This document shows positions 15,307 to 15,659 of a stretch of DNA of 15,659 nucleotides, one piece after another. Both the position numbers and the translations under genes were made by a program. The notes beneath the pieces were generated by a model. The model ran no database searches, had not been told where the DNA came from, and was given only the letters and a program-made list of their open reading frames with translations. The stretch comes from Candidatus Aegiribacteria sp. (GTDB lineage Bacteria > Fermentibacterota > Fermentibacteria > Fermentibacterales > JCC-6), in contig DAOWJX010000130.1 of the NCBI GenBank assembly GCA_030640155.1, positions 1 through 15,659 on the forward strand, read 5' to 3'. The stretch's first letter is position 1; each line of letters opens with the position of its first letter.

Positions 15307-15639
15307 TTAGTTATTGAAGTATACGTGTGTGGTTTCTCCCGGATAAACCTCAACGTCATATTCTGTCTGCGTCCAGATAATATCTCCACCCGATACAGCA
15401 TATACATCAACTCTGACGTCAACGGTTGGCAGCTCATTAACCTTTACATGTGCGATAAGGTTAATCGGGTAATAATCAAGTCCAGCAGGGATCGGCGGGT
15501 TTGTATCGATTGCTACTTTGTAGTACTGCCCCGCTCCGCTCACATGTACGGCTACATAGGTTCTTGTCCATGGCGCGGGTCTGGCTGCGATACTGCCAAT
15601 ACAGAACACCAGCAGCATGAGTACGAGTATCTTCTTCAT
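15307..15639 (-). CDS. small secreted beta-rich protein of unknown function
   Basis: A 110-residue protein I do not recognise. MKKILVLMLLVFCIGSIAA is a signal peptide with likely cleavage after SIAA (about 19-20). The mature part is about 90 residues and looks all-beta: TYVAVHVSGAGQYYKVAID, INLIAHVKVNELP, VDVRVDVYAVSGGDIIWTQ, and TEYDVEVYPGETTHVYFNN, an Ig-like or FN3-like alternation with no cysteine. A TTG two codons upstream (15645) is in frame, but the ATG at 15639 is chosen because AGAGGTG lies eight bases before it, while the TTG would be too close. The promoter lies outside the window. A strong hairpin follows. It is probably a periplasmic or surface protein. Confidence 0.75.
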   Translation of the reverse strand: MKKILVLMLLVFCIGSIAARPAPWTRTYVAVHVSGAGQYYKVAIDTNPPIPAGLDYYPINLIAHVKVNELPTVDVRVDVYAVSGGDIIWTQTEYDVEVYPGETTHVYFNN

Positions 15640-15659
15640 TTTCAATTCACCTCTTTTCA

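Noticed and set aside
15108..15317. 69-codon plus-strand frame near the right end
   Set aside because: It runs through the regulator promoter region and the 36-base palindrome and has no ribosome binding site.

Overview
The window looks like a piece of chromosome from a Gram-negative bacterium of the wider FCB/candidate-phyla type. The best clue is that two large exported proteins end in the same kind of C-terminal tail (SPNPF near its start, then a YD..GR motif, then GIY), which resembles the FlgD-like/type IX-secretion sorting domains common in Bacteroidetes relatives and groups such as Fermentibacteria. That placement is inference; no marker gene here fixes the phylum. At least five genes appear to start with TTG, most with a good Shine-Dalgarno sequence in front.

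Positions 1-5136 are a surface-polysaccharide region. It holds two divergent family-2-type glycosyltransferases (188-943 minus, 1065-1967 plus), a small integral-membrane protein with His/Asp motifs of the YdjM/DUF457 metal-dependent hydrolase type (1957-2430 minus), a PLP-dependent DegT/DnrJ/EryC1/StrS sugar aminotransferase (2532-3680) and a membrane phosphoglycosyl transferase that would start glycan assembly on a lipid carrier (3682-5136).

Positions 5152-8103 hold two small exported proteins of unknown function, divergently transcribed. The plus-strand one forms a tightly overlapped operon with pdxS, pdxT (PLP synthase) and a zinc-ribbon FmdB-like gene.

Positions 8153-15050 form a minus-strand cassette. 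Read in its own direction it contains a transcriptional regulator that fuses a winged helix-turn-helix to a degenerate M29-aminopeptidase-like domain, an eight-repeat FG-GAP/fibronectin exported protein, a second exported repeat protein, and a second phosphoglycosyl transferase. The regulator gene has a consensus-like promoter overlapped by a perfect inverted repeat, which suggests autorepression. A further small secreted protein (15307-15639) with a strong hairpin behind it ends the window.

The points most worth a second look are the HTH-M29 fusion with two substituted metal ligands and its palindromic operator, the apparent leaderless promoters exactly 6 nt before two ATG codons, the unknown exported protein translationally coupled to pdxS, and the pairing of sorting-tail proteins with a glycan-initiating enzyme. 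No tRNA, rRNA, CRISPR array, insertion sequence or phage gene was seen.
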